Assembly: GCA_914767885.1 (NCBI GenBank)
Contig: CAJZBQ010000009.1
Span: forward strand, 496,001-560,000
Length of the DNA: 64,000 nucleotides
From: Blepharisma stoltei
Taxonomy: Eukaryota; Ciliophora; Heterotrichea; Heterotrichida; Blepharismidae
Direction: 5' to 3'
A model generated the notes under the pieces. That model searched no databases and had not been told where the DNA came from. It worked only from the letters and a program-made list of their open reading frames with translations. Shown here one piece after another: positions 42,415 to 53,653 of the stretch. Positions within the stretch are counted from its first letter, which is position 1, and each line of letters opens with the position of its first letter. The translations under genes and the position numbers were made by a program.

Positions 42415-43479
42415 TTAACGAACAGGATAAGCAGGGTACAAATTAATCCCGCAAACACCTTCTCCAGAGGTAATAGCGATTCTCAAGTATCCTGATTCTC
42501 CCCAGCTTGGTCCATAGGAGTTCTTAACAATCCAATAAGGAGGATTATTAGTATTATCAAACCCAACAATCAAAACTGAGTGGTCTACATCAGTTCCGCA
42601 ATCTTGGCTAATGATGCCTCCAGTGTACATTCTCCAGGCTGCCTGGTTTGATTGGACAACAACTGTAATTGGCTGCTGAACTACAAGTCCCATTAAATTG
42701 TTAGGTGCATTAGCCTCTGCAGTTTGATAGCTAATAATGTTAGCAACTGGCTGGTTTTGAGCTTTAGTTGTGCACTTGCCTTTGGTTCCTTTATATGGGT
42801 AATTAGTATTGCTGGTAAGTCCATGGGCCATTGCAAACTGGAAAGAGTTAGTTGGCAAGCCACCGTTGCACCCTTCATTTCCAAATCTAGTTGAGCAGTC
42901 CACGATTTCTTGTTCAGAAAGAGCTACAAGGGTGTGGTTTGTGATAAACCAAATTCCTTCTACGGCTCCTGCAGCTGCAAAAGCATATCCGTCTCCACAT
43001 TGCAATTGGTTACCTACTGGGGTCACAGCGCCTTTTGCTCTCCAGTCCCAGCTTGTGACATTGGTGGCGTTTTTAAGGTTTCCTGACAGGTTTTTCCTTT
43101 CAGGGAGCTGGTACTTGTAAGGAGCGTAAATGCTGGAGAATTCTTCTTGGGTCATGTCAATGAATTGGGTGATTCCTAAACGATAGGAACGGCCAAGGGT
43201 GTTGTGGACTCTGGCATAGGCATAATTGTCCCTGAAAATTTTAAGGCGTGCCTGGTATTCTTCTTCATTGGCGTAGGCTTTGTTGTACTTGGCCATAAAG
43301 CCCTGGAATTCTTGTTCTTCAATAGCGAATTGCTGAAGGGTGTAATTGGTTGAAGGGGTACTGGAAAGAGTGGCAAAAGCAGCGACGACTCCAACAAGGG
43401 CGACTACTCCGAGAGCACAAAGCACAATTTTCTTTTTGTTGCTGGGTTCTGGCTTATCGCTGAAGTAAAGCTTGTCCAT
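42415..43479 (-). CDS. Cathepsin-L-like protein 4, catalytic Cys replaced
   Basis: Uninterrupted 354-aa paralog. Tail MDKLYFSDKPEPSNKKK, anchor IVLCALGVVALVGVVAAFA, prosegment and mature domain SWDWRAKGAVTPVGN. The active site reads LQCGDGYAFAAAG: the catalytic Cys is Gly and the following Trp is Tyr. His (DVDHSVLIVGF) and Asn (IVKNSYG) remain. An intact frame with a dead site suggests a functional pseudoprotease rather than a fresh pseudogene. It may bind peptides or act as a decoy or inhibitor; that is inference. Confidence 0.92.
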   Translation of the reverse strand: MDKLYFSDKPEPSNKKKIVLCALGVVALVGVVAAFATLSSTPSTNYTLQQFAIEEQEFQGFMAKYNKAYANEEEYQARLKIFRDNYAYARVHNTLGRSYRLGITQFIDMTQEEFSSIYAPYKYQLPERKNLSGNLKNATNVTSWDWRAKGAVTPVGNQLQCGDGYAFAAAGAVEGIWFITNHTLVALSEQEIVDCSTRFGNEGCNGGLPTNSFQFAMAHGLTSNTNYPYKGTKGKCTTKAQNQPVANIISYQTAEANAPNNLMGLVVQQPITVVVQSNQAAWRMYTGGIISQDCGTDVDHSVLIVGFDNTNNPPYWIVKNSYGPSWGESGYLRIAITSGEGVCGINLYPAYPVR

Positions 43480-44186
43480 TTTAAGTTAATTATTTCACCT
43501 ATGGATGTTAATATGGGGCAGTTTAGATATAAGAGAAGTAGGTGAAATAATGAAATAAGAAAGGCAGATGGAGATAATAAAGGTAAATAGGGGAATTCTT
43601 TGAGGCGAGAAAGGAGGATAATATGGATTTTTTGATTTATTTTGAAAATGAGGAAGAAGAGTTAATGGAAAATTGTGAGGATTTTTAATTAAGGCGTTTT
43701 ATATAAAATAAAAACGTCTGATTAAAAATTTTTATATCTTATAGATAAAATTAATAATATGAATTTTCTATCATATTTTTGGCTTATTTTTCTCAAAAGT
43801 AATTAATTGATATATAAAATTTATAATTTTCGCAAAAAATTACTATACAACAGATAGAAATAGCTCTGAAAATGATATAAGTGAATATGCTATAAGCTCG
43901 CTTATTCCAGAATCTCCCAAAGGAATTGAAGAATTGGTTTTTCAACAAATGCTGTAAAAAATCAAGGAAGAGAAATCTGAATTATTAAAGGGACGTACCA
44001 TTATTTAAGTTAGTTTTCTCAGCATTTGTTATAAAGCTAACCATCAAACTTCCTCAGGAGATTTCTTGAACATATCAAGCTAACAATGACCTAACACTAT
44101 AACTGAAATTTATGTGGAGTTAATTTATATTTTAAATTAAATTCTCACAATATTCAACAAATGTTAAGAATCAAGAGAATTTATAT
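43480..44186. other. intergenic with possible coding relic
   Basis: At 43830-43957 (plus) a frame reads NSSENDISEYAISSLIPESP then KGIEELVFQQML before TAA. It looks like real protein but has no start. The rest is AT-rich with nothing recognised. Confidence 0.35.
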
Positions 44187-45340
44187 TTAATAAATAGGAT
44201 AGGTAGGGACCATATTAATCCCACAAATGCCATCTCCACTTGAAATGGCTATTCTGATGTACCCATTTTCTCCCCAGCTAGGTCCCCATGAGTTCTTAAC
44301 AATCCAATACGGAGGATTATTTGTATTGTCATACCCCACAATAAGCACACTGTTATCAAGATTAACCCCACAGTTACTTGTAATAATCCCAGTCCTATAG
44401 AACTGCCAAGCAGCTTGATTTGATTCTACCACAACTGTAACAGGCCACTGAGCGACGATTGCCATAAGTGAATTAGGTGAATTTGGAGGGACTGTCTCAT
44501 AAGAAGTTATTTTGGCAACACCTTGTGCTTGTTTAGACGTATTATAGTAATGCAATATAATTAACTCTATATTAAATTTATTGATAAATATTACTTTTTT
44601 CTGCTTTATATAAATTAAATTTGTATGCATTTCCCTTTAACACCTTTATAAGGATAGTTAGTCTCACTTGTAATCCCATTAGCCATCACAAATTTAAAAG
44701 CTTGTGATGCCAAGCCGCCACTGCAGCCATTGGTGCCAAAAGAGCTTGAACAGTCTAGTAATTCTTGTTCTGACAATGAAAGCAATTTATTATTGTTAAT
44801 AAACCAAATTCCTTCAATAGCGCCTGTCGCTGCAAATGCCCACCCACATGCACATTGTAGCTGATTTTTAACTGGGGTCACTGCTCCTTTTGTTCTTCAG
44901 TCAACTTGTTGAGGAATATCGCCATATGACACTTCTTGTTGCTTAATTTCTTCATTCGTTATTTCATACTTTATTGGAGTCATAAATCTTTGAAATTCTT
45001 CATGGGTGAGATCAGAAAACTGATTTACACCTAAAAGATAAGAGTTTCCAAGGGAGTTGTGAAATTTTATATAAGCAAGATTGGTAAGAAATATGCTGAG
45101 GCGGTTTTGATATTCTTCAGGAGTTTTATATGCTTTGTTGTAATGGGAAACAAAATTTAAGAATTCTTGATTTTCTAGTTCAATTTGTTGGAGTGAATAA
45201 TAATTCTTATGCAGTGGGATATTATAGAATACTCCAATTATTGAAAGCATGGCTAGCACAAAGATAGCTGCTGGTGTTCAGAGCCAACTTTTGGTTCTTG
45301 AATTAGCTTCTTCTCTGTAGCTAATATAAAAGTTGTCCAT
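44187..45340 (-). CDS. Cathepsin-L-like protein 5, Cys and His both lost
   Basis: Start [19 protein letters not shown] at 45340, with TGA=Trp in the anchor and near 44900. Prosegment and mature domain are recognisable ([16 protein letters not shown]). The active site reads [13 protein letters not shown], so the catalytic position is Gly, and the His motif reads [10 protein letters not shown], so His is Asn; the Asn in IVKNSWG stays. An IES near 44550-44617 interrupts after KGVKGKC. It is the most derived member: certainly no papain chemistry, but the frame is otherwise kept. Confidence 0.88.
44550..44617. other. TA-bounded IES (about 68 bp)
   Basis: On the gene strand the frame ends KCIQI-stop and resumes [14 protein letters not shown] joining keeps frame with a few extra residues; ends tentative. 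Confidence 0.55.
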
Positions 45341-46135
45341 ATAAATGGAAAGTTAAGATATATCCCTGATGTGTGTAATTAAGGGAGAAAGACTGAAACA
45401 TTTGGCTTTAATTCAAGTATTTAGCATTCTTTTTAGTTCTAAATATAATGGAAATTAGTTAAGTATGGCTTATTGTCTCAACTTGAAAATGGAGAATTAA
45501 TTACTGAAATATTTTAAATTTGCTGGTTTCTATTTTATTTTACTACCCACCTCCGTGAGCAAACAAAATCATTGGAAAAAATCCCTATTTTCCGCCAAAA
45601 AACCACTCTCCGTGAGCGAACCAAATTTTTTATGAAAAAAAATATTTTGATATATTAGTGATAATTAATATAATGAAATCTCTAGCTAATTCTGCTTAAT
45701 TTTAAACAAATTACGTTTTAAAACATAAATTTTACAAATTAAATTAATATTTGATTTTCAATTATGATGTTTTAAATTTGAGAAAAAATAAATTTACTAT
45801 AAAATTTATATATTTAAAAAAAAATAGCATCTTAAGTGAAAAAATTTTTTGTTCACTTACGCAGGTGGGGAGTTAGGATAAAGCTCTATATTTATTTGCT
45901 TTAATGCAGCTAATTAAAATAAAGGAAAATTGTTCTAAAATTTATTATAAGCAAAATAAATAAATTTTTTTCCTTAAAAACAGAATTGAGCTGATTTGCA
46001 GTCAATATTACTTATTAATTTTTCACTAGTCATCAAAAAATGCAATTTAGTTAATAAAAAATATTAATTTATTGTGAAATCATATTTTCTGATGTTGACT
46101 TACCACAGTTTCAGCTATCTAATAATCTCAATTAA
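45341..46135. other. intergenic carrying a beta MITE
   Basis: AT-rich spacer between the divergent cathepsin 5 and SNARE genes. Apart from the MITE at 45543-45872 nothing is recognised. Confidence 0.5.
45543..45872. mobile_element. C-rich MITE, family beta, copy 2
   Basis: 330 bp with TTA on both sides (45540-45542, 45873-45875). TIR CTACCCACCTCCGTGAGC and, at the right, GCAGGTGGGGAG. More decayed than the other two copies; the terminal hairpin is mostly lost. Confidence 0.82.
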
Positions 46136-47759
46136 ATGGAAAGAAAATTGAAATATTTATGAATCGGAAATCAGCAAACAAGAGAACCCTTACACATAGT
46201 TAGATATGGAAAAGCTCTCTGTCCGAAGATCCTTATTCCCTTTCCATAGCGCTCCACTCATCCACTTCACCGACAATTGTTGCATGACCTTCAAGTCTTG
46301 CCCTGCAAGTGCATGCTGGAAAGTTTGGGTTTGGCTTCTTGAATATTTGAAAAACAAATTTCTGATTACCTGCTGGCCAAGATGAAAATTTGTAGTCCAC
46401 GACGACGCCTGGTAATACGCTGGGGAACGTTCCCAATCGACTAGGAGGAAGCTCATTGCTACAATACCCATTTCCAGCTCCGAACTCCATCTCCTCCAAG
46501 GTAAAACCTTCACCTAGATGTGAACTTGCGGACCGCCAACTCGGACATTGCGCTCCAGCAGACCAAGTAAAACCTGGCCGGATGCGCATACCAAACGCCG
46601 AAACTCTCTTCCACAAGGTCCCTGGGTCTCCCCAGTTGCAGGTGCTATGAGTTTGGGTTGGTTCGCACGCCATTTATATGTATATACAAGCAAAAGAACC
46701 ACTATTCAAATTTTCATGAAACAATGAATTAGCTGACCAAACTTACCAACAATTTTTAGAAATTCTCAATAAAGAATCCTTTTCCAATAATCTTAAAATT
46801 ATAATTTCAGATTTTGATGAATGATATGGAAAAGTTACAGACAATTTTCTTTTCATAATTTTAACAGATCAAAATAGTGAATTTGCCTTTATGTGTAAAA
46901 TATTCGGAAAATTGGAAAGGCTATTCCGCGCTTATCAATATGAATCTGATTTAGACATTTCTAATCAAAACTGGATAAGAGACTTGTGAAGGCTGAAGGA
47001 GAAATATGAAACTGAAAATAAACCTGAAACCATTGCAGTAATAGATATGAAACTAATAGAAGTTAACTTGCTCAGAGAAATCAATATTGAAAGACCTTAT
47101 TTAAATAGAAATTTAATAGTGACAGAAATTGGTCTCCGATGCGCACTTCCTCTGGAGCAGGTTGGGCACAAATGATGAAGCTGAAAATAGAGCCTCTGTC
47201 CTTTTTGAAGTAGAGCTTCGGATTTGGGGATGCCTTGATGAAGAGAGAAATTTTGTTTCTCCCTGAAGGTTTTCCTGTCCTGACAGATGGACTAGACAGA
47301 TTTTGCCTCTTGCATAGTCTTTTTATATCAAGACTATCGGAGCACCCTACAGAGGGTGGCTCAAATCTAGGGATCAGATCCTTAGGCTAGATTAGTTTCG
47401 CCAGAAAATTCAAGAGGGTGGAATTTTGGCTATGACTTACGCCCCTTGCTCTTTGGTTTATACGCCCCTCACGTAGGCCGCTTTCTCAGAGTGAAGGCAG
47501 TCCTCTTATATTGTATAATAATTTTTAAACTTTATCTTATCTAGATGATTTGAGTGAAAGTCTAGAATACAATTATGATAGAATAAATAGGATTGATGAA
47601 GTCTCATTCGATACAGAAATTTACATAAATCAAAATCAGAATAGGCTTTGGAAAGAATTAATGCCAATTGCTATTGGAGTCATAGTATTTTTATCTATAT
47701 TAGGCTTAATGCTTGCTGCATCAGCTTCTTTTAAGCCAGAAAGCAGTCATGGATTATAG
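46136..47759 (+). CDS. Longin-type R-SNARE-like protein, interrupted by two SINEs
   Basis: Once S7 (46194-46691) and S9 (about 47130-47541) are removed the protein has a longin-like N-terminus. It starts MERKLKYLWIGNQQTREPLF and continues NELADQTYQQFLEILNKE. A region IAVIDMKLIEVNLLREINIE could be the SNARE helix start. LSESLEYNYDRINRIDEV follows, then one C-terminal membrane segment, LMPIAIGVIVFLSILGLMLA. This is the order of VAMP7-type vesicle SNAREs, but the zero-layer Arg is not certain. TGA=Trp at 46164, 46727, 46832 and 46987. The exact S9 edges are unresolved. Confidence 0.68.
46194..46691 (-). mobile_element. SINE-like element S7 (family D)
   Basis: 498 bp with diverged target repeat AAGAGAACCCTTA / AAAAGAACCACTA (46181-46193, 46692-46704). 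The minus strand starts ATGGCGTGCGAACCAACCC and ends TCTAACTATGTG. Strong similarity to S8 on the opposite strand (GGTTTTACCTTGGA, CAATGAGCTTCCTCCT or close). The target contains TA. The diverged duplication suggests an older insertion. Confidence 0.83.
47130..47541. mobile_element. SINE-like element S9 (family F)
   Basis: About 410-bp block with higher GC splitting the SNARE gene between VTEIG and DDLSES. Contains GAAGGTTTTCCTGTCC, like the shared core, and ends near TTTATCTTATCTAG. No clear target duplication was found, so the ends and orientation are provisional. Confidence 0.55.
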
Positions 47760-47792
47760 CTTTATACGATTTCCAAATTAAATTTATTTATT

Positions 47793-48969
47793 TTAATTTA
47801 AATAAAGAATAGGCATTCTTTCACTATATTCCATTTGAGTTGCCAAAGCTTGCTCTATCATCCCATATGTAATTGGATTTATATCAAAAAGGTACAAAAA
47901 CAGCACTTGTCTTCACGAGTAAGGGTGAATTCTATCAGTGGCTGCTATAACTTCTAGTCGATTAATTTTAGGGTCATGGCTTTCTCAGTCTAAATCTCAT
48001 ATATAACATTTAAGGACTGACCAGTGGCAGATTTCGTTTTTTCTCATGATTTTTTTGTCAAGCTTAAATAGTGTGTAGCCTTCTAGAGTTTGTAAAGATC
48101 CGTCAAATTTAGCTCGGAGCATTACTTCTATATTTCCAGTCCTTATTTGGCAGTCTATTGAGCAGTTGCTGTCTTTTCAGATCAAAACGTCAGGATTGAG
48201 GCCGTGCACATAAGAACCTGATTTATTGTAAAAGGTTATACCGTCTCTTGGAAAAGGCCACTGAGAAAAATAGACCCAAGATAAGCCTTCGTTGTTTGCA
48301 GAGACTCATGGGAGTCTTTGAAATTGATAATTAGTTCTATTTGTGCTTGTATATTATTTAAGAAAACTATATATTGCCTGTGAGTACCATTACCCTATTT
48401 CTTTACATATAATATAAAGCTATAAACAGATATAATATATTATTCATTATAAATTTTATATCAATTTCCTCCAATTTAGTCTTCAAATAAGTCAGTCTAT
48501 CTTCTGCCTTAATATCACAGAGATTTTGCCGTTCCCAAAGCTGGATATCTTGAATAAAAATGGTATTCGAGTCTTGGTTAAATATACAGTCAAGTATTAT
48601 AAAGTCATCATCAAGGTCATCAACAGGGAAAAACGACTGAAAATGCATAATTAAGAACCCTGAATACCCGTATAGATACGTTCTACCGTTTTTTGTCACT
48701 AATAAACATTTCTCTCCTAGAGGACGTGGCATTACTAAGAAATTTATGCCATCAATATAATCAAGCGACGTCAAATAGTCTTCCGTCATTATTTGGTTAC
48801 AATAGAAGACAGAGTTTTCATCAGAAAATTCTCCTAAGCCTTGATTTTTCTCCCGAAATTTTTCCCTTTGGTCATTCCTAAGTTTTCTTGCAAAATTGAA
48901 TCTTCGGTTGCTGTCTTTTTCATTATAATTTGGATTTGGGATAAAAGCTCGATTAGGTCTAAAACTCAT
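47793..48969 (-). CDS. Snurportin-1-like m3G-cap binding import adaptor
   Basis: Carries capped U snRNPs into the nucleus. The basic N-terminus (RRFNFARKLRNDQREKFREK, residues 21-40) fits an importin-beta-binding helix. The cap-binding domain has INFLVMPRPLGEKCLLVTKN, GYSGFLIMHFQSFFP, DFIILDCIF and QDIQLWERQNLCD. After the 127-bp IES at 48334-48460 it continues NYQFQRLPWVSANNEGLSWV and ends YSERMPILYLN. Several TGA=Trp codons lie in the last third. Start ATG 48969. Length about 345 aa, normal for the family. Confidence 0.88.
48334..48460. other. TA-bounded IES (127 bp)
   Basis: Joins LEEID to NYQFQRLPW on the gene strand; AT-rich with stops. Confidence 0.68.
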
Positions 48970-49107
48970 TTATTATTGTAAGATTAACTATTGCATGGAG
49001 TTTTATTGCTTAAAATTATAAAAATTACGAAAAGATGGCCTTGGCATTATTCAAGTAGCTACTTGTCCTCAAGTCCTCGAAAAATCTGATATTTGGTGCA
49101 GTTTTTA

Positions 49108-49637
49108 TATACATAAAATGCTGTGGCAAACTAAGCTGGGAGATCCAGGGCCTTGTGAATGGGAGCTTTGGCGTTCAGTATATGTATCTGGCCAGGTTTT
49201 ACTTAATTTTTAGAGAAAAATATCCGGGTGGCGGACTGCAGGCTGACATCCAGGTAAAGGGTTTTACCTTGGAAGAAGAGGGAGTTCGGAGTTGAAAAGT
49301 GGTGTCCCGCAATATCAGTGAGCTTCCTCCTGACTGATCGGGAACGTCTTCCAGAGCGATACAGGGCATTGCATCCCAGACTACGAATTTTCATTGGCCT
49401 ACAGGTGACCAGAAAATATTTTTTTCGAATTTCTATGAGCCAAACCCTGTTGGCGTACGTAACGGTCACCCAGAATTCAGACTATCAGAAAGTATGCATA
49501 AGCCCATGTCTGATAATAGCAATACTTTGAAGGTCATGCTAAAATTGTCGGCGAAGCGAACAAGTGGAGGGTTATGGAAGAGAATAACGATTTTTGGACC
49601 CCAACACGGAGCTTTTCTATAATCTAACTAAGTATAA
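49108..49637 (+). mobile_element. SINE-like element S8 (family D)
   Basis: 530 bp between the snurportin and Piwi starts; target repeat GGTGCAGTTTTTA / GGCGCAGTTTTTA (49095-49107, 49638-49650). Contains GGGTTTTACCTTGGA and ends AATCTAACTAAGTATAAGG. It lies within the presumed shared promoter region of the two divergent genes. Confidence 0.82.
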
Positions 49638-49724
49638 GGCGCAGTTTTTACAGCCCTGCCATATTGAAGCTCCTAATATTTAAGAAATCAAAATAATTGA
49701 GACACCCCCCTCATAATAATTATT

Positions 49725-52700
49725 ATGGAACTCAGTGTTGCAAGACGTCCAAACACCTGCTCTATCGGAACTGTGATTCCCATCTGCGCAAACTTCTTTC
49801 GGTTCAACACCGCTTCAAACGTTGACTTTATGCAAAAATACAGTGTTGCTTTCGAGCCAGATATCCCTGCCAGCTTATTTAAGCAACGTGAAAGACTTTT
49901 AACTTCCTGGGCTTAATAAATAATTTATTTAAAAATTAATTTTAATAATATTTTTCATATTTATTTAAAAATTAGACTGTCTTACATGACTTGGAAGAGT
50001 AAGAAAAGTTTCAAGCCAACTTATTCCTCAAATTGGGAAGTATGTGTTCGCTAATACCGCAGTCTACTGCATCCATTCAGCTTCACAAGGACTCAGCGGA
50101 AGTATCACTGTGACAACCAATTTCGATAACGTTGACTACTCAATTACCCTCACTCCTACAGGCAGAGTAGAAAGCACCGAAGAAAAAAAGCATTTTTTCA
50201 ACAGATTCTTCAACTCAGTCCAAGGAAAGCTTGACCTCATCATGATTGGCAGAAAATTCTACGACCCCACTAATTCAAAAGATCTTCCTCAGCACCACAT
50301 ATATATTAAAATGGCGGCACGTGTCAACCTGCCCTCTTGGCGCAGCAGTCCAGACCTTATGGCTACGGCGAACTGGGACGGACTCCGAGCCGAGAATCAG
50401 GTGCAGGCTCCAGAGCTGTGTATCCGGGTAGGTTTTGGCTGCTTTCCTGAGGTTGGAAATGGAGGTGCTCAACAGCGTCCTTTGGATCCGAGGCCCATGA
50501 GCATTCCTTTACCGAGAACTGGGGGTTTCGGCACAGGCCACAGGGGAACAGTCTTTTTCCTGTAGCTATCGAAGGAAGGCACTTCGACACCCGATAGACT
50601 CCAAGGAGCTGATCCTTGGAATCAAGCTACTCCAATCGCCCGCAGCAGGACCGCAGAAATCCATAAGCCGCCCACTCAAGACTGAAGCCACAAGGCAAGG
50701 AGGAGACAGAAGGTACCGGAAGGGCACTCGCAAGAGGGATAGACTCTCTGAGCTGGAGTCGAAAAGCGGTAGAACTTCCCGTACGGGAGGTCTTTGGTGA
50801 CTGCGTCACCAATATGGCTAGCGCCTGACTTTAATAATCCTAATCCTAATCCTCAGCACCACATTTCTATCTGGCCAGGATACTATACCTCAGTCGGCTC
50901 CTATGCTGAAGGCTGCCTTGTCAATATAGACATTTCCCATCGTTGTCTACGTACCATCACTGTCTATGACCAAATCAAAGAAATCAGAACTCGCTCTAAC
51001 AATGACTATGCCCAAAACTCCTTAAAGCTTTTACTAAACGCCACAGTCCTTACTCTTTACAACAAGAAAACTTATAAAGTCGTCGACATTGATTTCGACT
51101 CCACAGCTGAGTCCACCTTCCAAGATTCTACTGGAAAAGTCCAAACTTATAAAGAGTATTATGAAAAAAGATGGCAAAAAAATATTGAGCACAATGAACA
51201 ACCATTATTAAAGGCAACTACCAATAAAAACCCTAACCCTTGCTATCTGATTCCTGAATTCTGTGTACTCACAGGCCTTACTGATGAAATGAGGGCTGAT
51301 TTTAATATCATGAAAGATATGGCTAATGCGACAAAAAAGGAGCCACAGGAAAGACTGCAAAAATCAGCGGGACTTATCAATACAGTTAACTCGAACAGTA
51401 AAACTAGAAGTGAAATTGACCAATGGAGGATTTCTTTGTCACCTGATCCAGTCACTATTGAAGGAAGAGTGCTCCCAATGGGAGGAATTATGCTGGCAAA
51501 TAACCAGACTTTTAATATTGGACAGAGCGGAAGTTTTGATAGAGAGTCGCAAGGAGCTATGTTTGAGCAGCCACCTATGAATAACTGGGCTATTTTACAT
51601 TGCGAAAACGATAAAAGACTTGTGGATACCTTTATTAGTATGCTGCAAGTGGTTATAAAAACTTATAATGTAGCCTGCAGCCGGCCTGTTGTGATATCAT
51701 TGAGGAGTGATAGATGGGATGAATGGGAAAGAACACTTACTTCTCCTATGAGAACAAACGAAATATTATAAAAAAAATAATTTTAGAAAAACTTATATAT
51801 AAATAATTTTCAAATAAAATTTTGATATGATTTATTATAAATAAAATGGCATTCGGTTCGAGAGAAATTAGCTCTGCTAATTTTCTCTCAATATGGAATT
51901 TTATTTATGGGGTTGGGTTTTCTCTCGAGAATTTCTGCACGGAAATAGCTGTTTAACTTTGGGGATAACCAAAGGAACAGCTCCTCAGTGCACTCAAGAG
52001 GCTCGGAGTTTTTACCTCTTCACATCCCCAAGGAGGATGACCCTTAGGCGGAACACGCGCAGGAGCTGAGTCAGGGCAGAGCGTTGGAAACGCGCCGGGT
52101 AAGATGTGCGGCGGCTGGGGACGAAGCGTCGATAGAAGGCTTGGCCAGGAGGGCTGATCACTGCGATTCCAAGATGGCTCCGTGACGTCACTAGTTAGCG
52201 AAAAGCTCCTTTTGGGGCTGCGCACTAGACACCTTAAACACCGAATAGTTAAGTTAAGTTAAGTTAAGATATGATTTATTTATTATTTTAATTAAAAAAT
52301 TATAATGAAATATAAAAAATTTATTTTAAAATTACCTTGAAATTAAAACAAAATAAATTATATCATCTTCGTTAGTAGAGAGAGCTAGCAACCCTAATAA
52401 CAATTCTCAACTCATTGTATGTGTGCTTCCAGGACAAAGAGGAAAATCAAGACTTTATGACGACCTTAAAAGGTATGTACTTGCAGTAAAACCGATCCCT
52501 GTCCAAGCAGTTCTAACTGGCACTTTAAAAAGAGAAAAAGGCTTAAGGTCAGTCGTAAACAAGGTCATGATGCAGATGACAGCTAAGCTTGGCGGAATCC
52601 CATGGGCCCTCAACCAGCTCCCTTACTCTGACGTAAAAACCATGATCGTTGGGATTGATGCCTACCAAAAAAGAGGCCAATTCAGTATTCTTGGCTTCTG

Positions 52701-53373
52701 TGCTTCCATTGACCGCAACTTCGGAAAATACGTAACAGTTCCCCAAGTAAATAGCAAAGGCGAACAAGACATTTCTAAGCTTACCGACAGCATGTACTCA
52801 GCCCTGCTTCAATTTAAAGCTGCAAATAACGAAGAATTCCCCAAAAGAATCGCAATTTTCAGGGACGGGATTTCAGAGGGCCAAAAAAGGGTGGTCTTAG
52901 ATAGAGAAATCCCTATGATATTGGAAGCTTTTAACAGATGCAGAAACCAAGGACTGACTGAAGACCCAAAACTTATTTATACCCTTGTCAATAAAAGAAC
53001 TAATTCAAGATTCTACCAAATGCAAGGGAAAAATATATCAAATCCGCCTATTGGGACTGTTATTGATAAAGCCGTTGTGTCTGATGATGGGTATGACTTT
53101 TATATTTTACCAGCCAGAGCTACCCAGGGGGCTATGACTCCTACGCATTTTATTGTAATTTTTGATAATACAGGCTGCAGATGTGAAGAAATCCAAGGGC
53201 TTGCCTTCAAGCTGTGCTTTTCATATTACAACTGGAGTGGGTCAATCAGAGTGCCGGCACCTTGCCAGTATGCCCACAAGCTTGCCTATCTTTATGGAGA
53301 AAGAGCTACCAACCAAGGGCCACCTATTCCTCATGGTGATTGGACTCGGTCAAGATCTCTTTACTTTTTATAA
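49725..53373 (+). CDS. Piwi-clade Argonaute, predicted slicer-competent
   Basis: Small-RNA-guided protein; ciliate Piwis guide DNA elimination. N-terminal domain, then PAZ with ISIWPGYYTSVGSYAEG and DISHRCLRTITVYDQ, linker, MID (LIVCVLPGQRGKSRLYDDLK) and PIWI. Catalytic tetrad visible: D in IVGIDAYQ (about 52657), a Glu-finger candidate in SKGEQDISK, D in IFRDGISEG (about 52864) and H in YAHKLAYLYG (about 53275). The C-terminus ends RSRSLYFL. Interruptions: IES 49900-49972, SINE S5 inside PAZ (50301-50850) and an IES at 51738-52372 holding SINE S6. TGA=Trp at 49996. Start ATG 49725. Confidence 0.94.
49900..49972. other. TA-bounded IES (73 bp)
   Basis: TA joining at tTA/tTA gives RERLL-DCLTWLGRVRKV. 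A run-on frame before it (TSWA, stop) is discarded. Confidence 0.66.
50301..50850 (+). mobile_element. SINE-like element S5 (family B) in the PAZ exon
   Basis: 550 bp, perfect 14-bp repeat CCTCAGCACCACAT (50287-50300, 50851-50864). Starts ATATATTAAAATGGCGG; tail (TAATCC)3. Core GAACTGGGGGTTTCGG. The duplication has no TA, but TA in the 5' leader (50304-50305) and TA of any tail unit join in frame, leaving a five-residue insertion. Confidence 0.9.
51738..52372. other. TA-bounded IES (about 635 bp) containing S6
   Basis: Separates the Piwi linker (EWERTL) from MID (SRERASNPNNNSQLIVC). AT-rich outside the SINE. Right-end TA at 52373 or 52376 both keep frame. Confidence 0.68.
51837..52267 (+). 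mobile_element. SINE-like element S6 (family A)
   Basis: 431 bp, perfect 13-bp repeat GATATGATTTATT (51824-51836, 52268-52280), tail (GTTAA)4. Near-identical to S3 along its length, differing mainly in the tail unit. Confidence 0.9.
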
Positions 53374-53653
53374 GGGTAATAAGCTTCTTTAATGATTAGT
53401 TTTTATTTTATATATTATTTTATATTTTGATATAAAAGAGAATAATTGATGATTCTGTATTAGAAAGAGTAGCAGAGATCTGATGGAATAGGTAGAGAGA
53501 AAGAAAGATGTATCAGTGAATAAAATACAATTTATAAGAGCCAATCTATTTTAATTAGTATACATTTCGAAAATATTAACTAAATAATCTTATTTTGGAT
53601 TAGGTTATAGTATATTTTTGAGAAAATTATTTAGCTGTAAAATTATCATTAAT

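Noticed and set aside
46233-46673. 146-codon frame in S7
   Set aside because: The homologous S8 has no matching frame, and target repeats show it is an inserted element.
49696-49724. CACCCCCCTC next to an AT palindrome just before the Piwi ATG
   Set aside because: Resembles a MITE terminus but has no partner repeat; may be a relic or chance.
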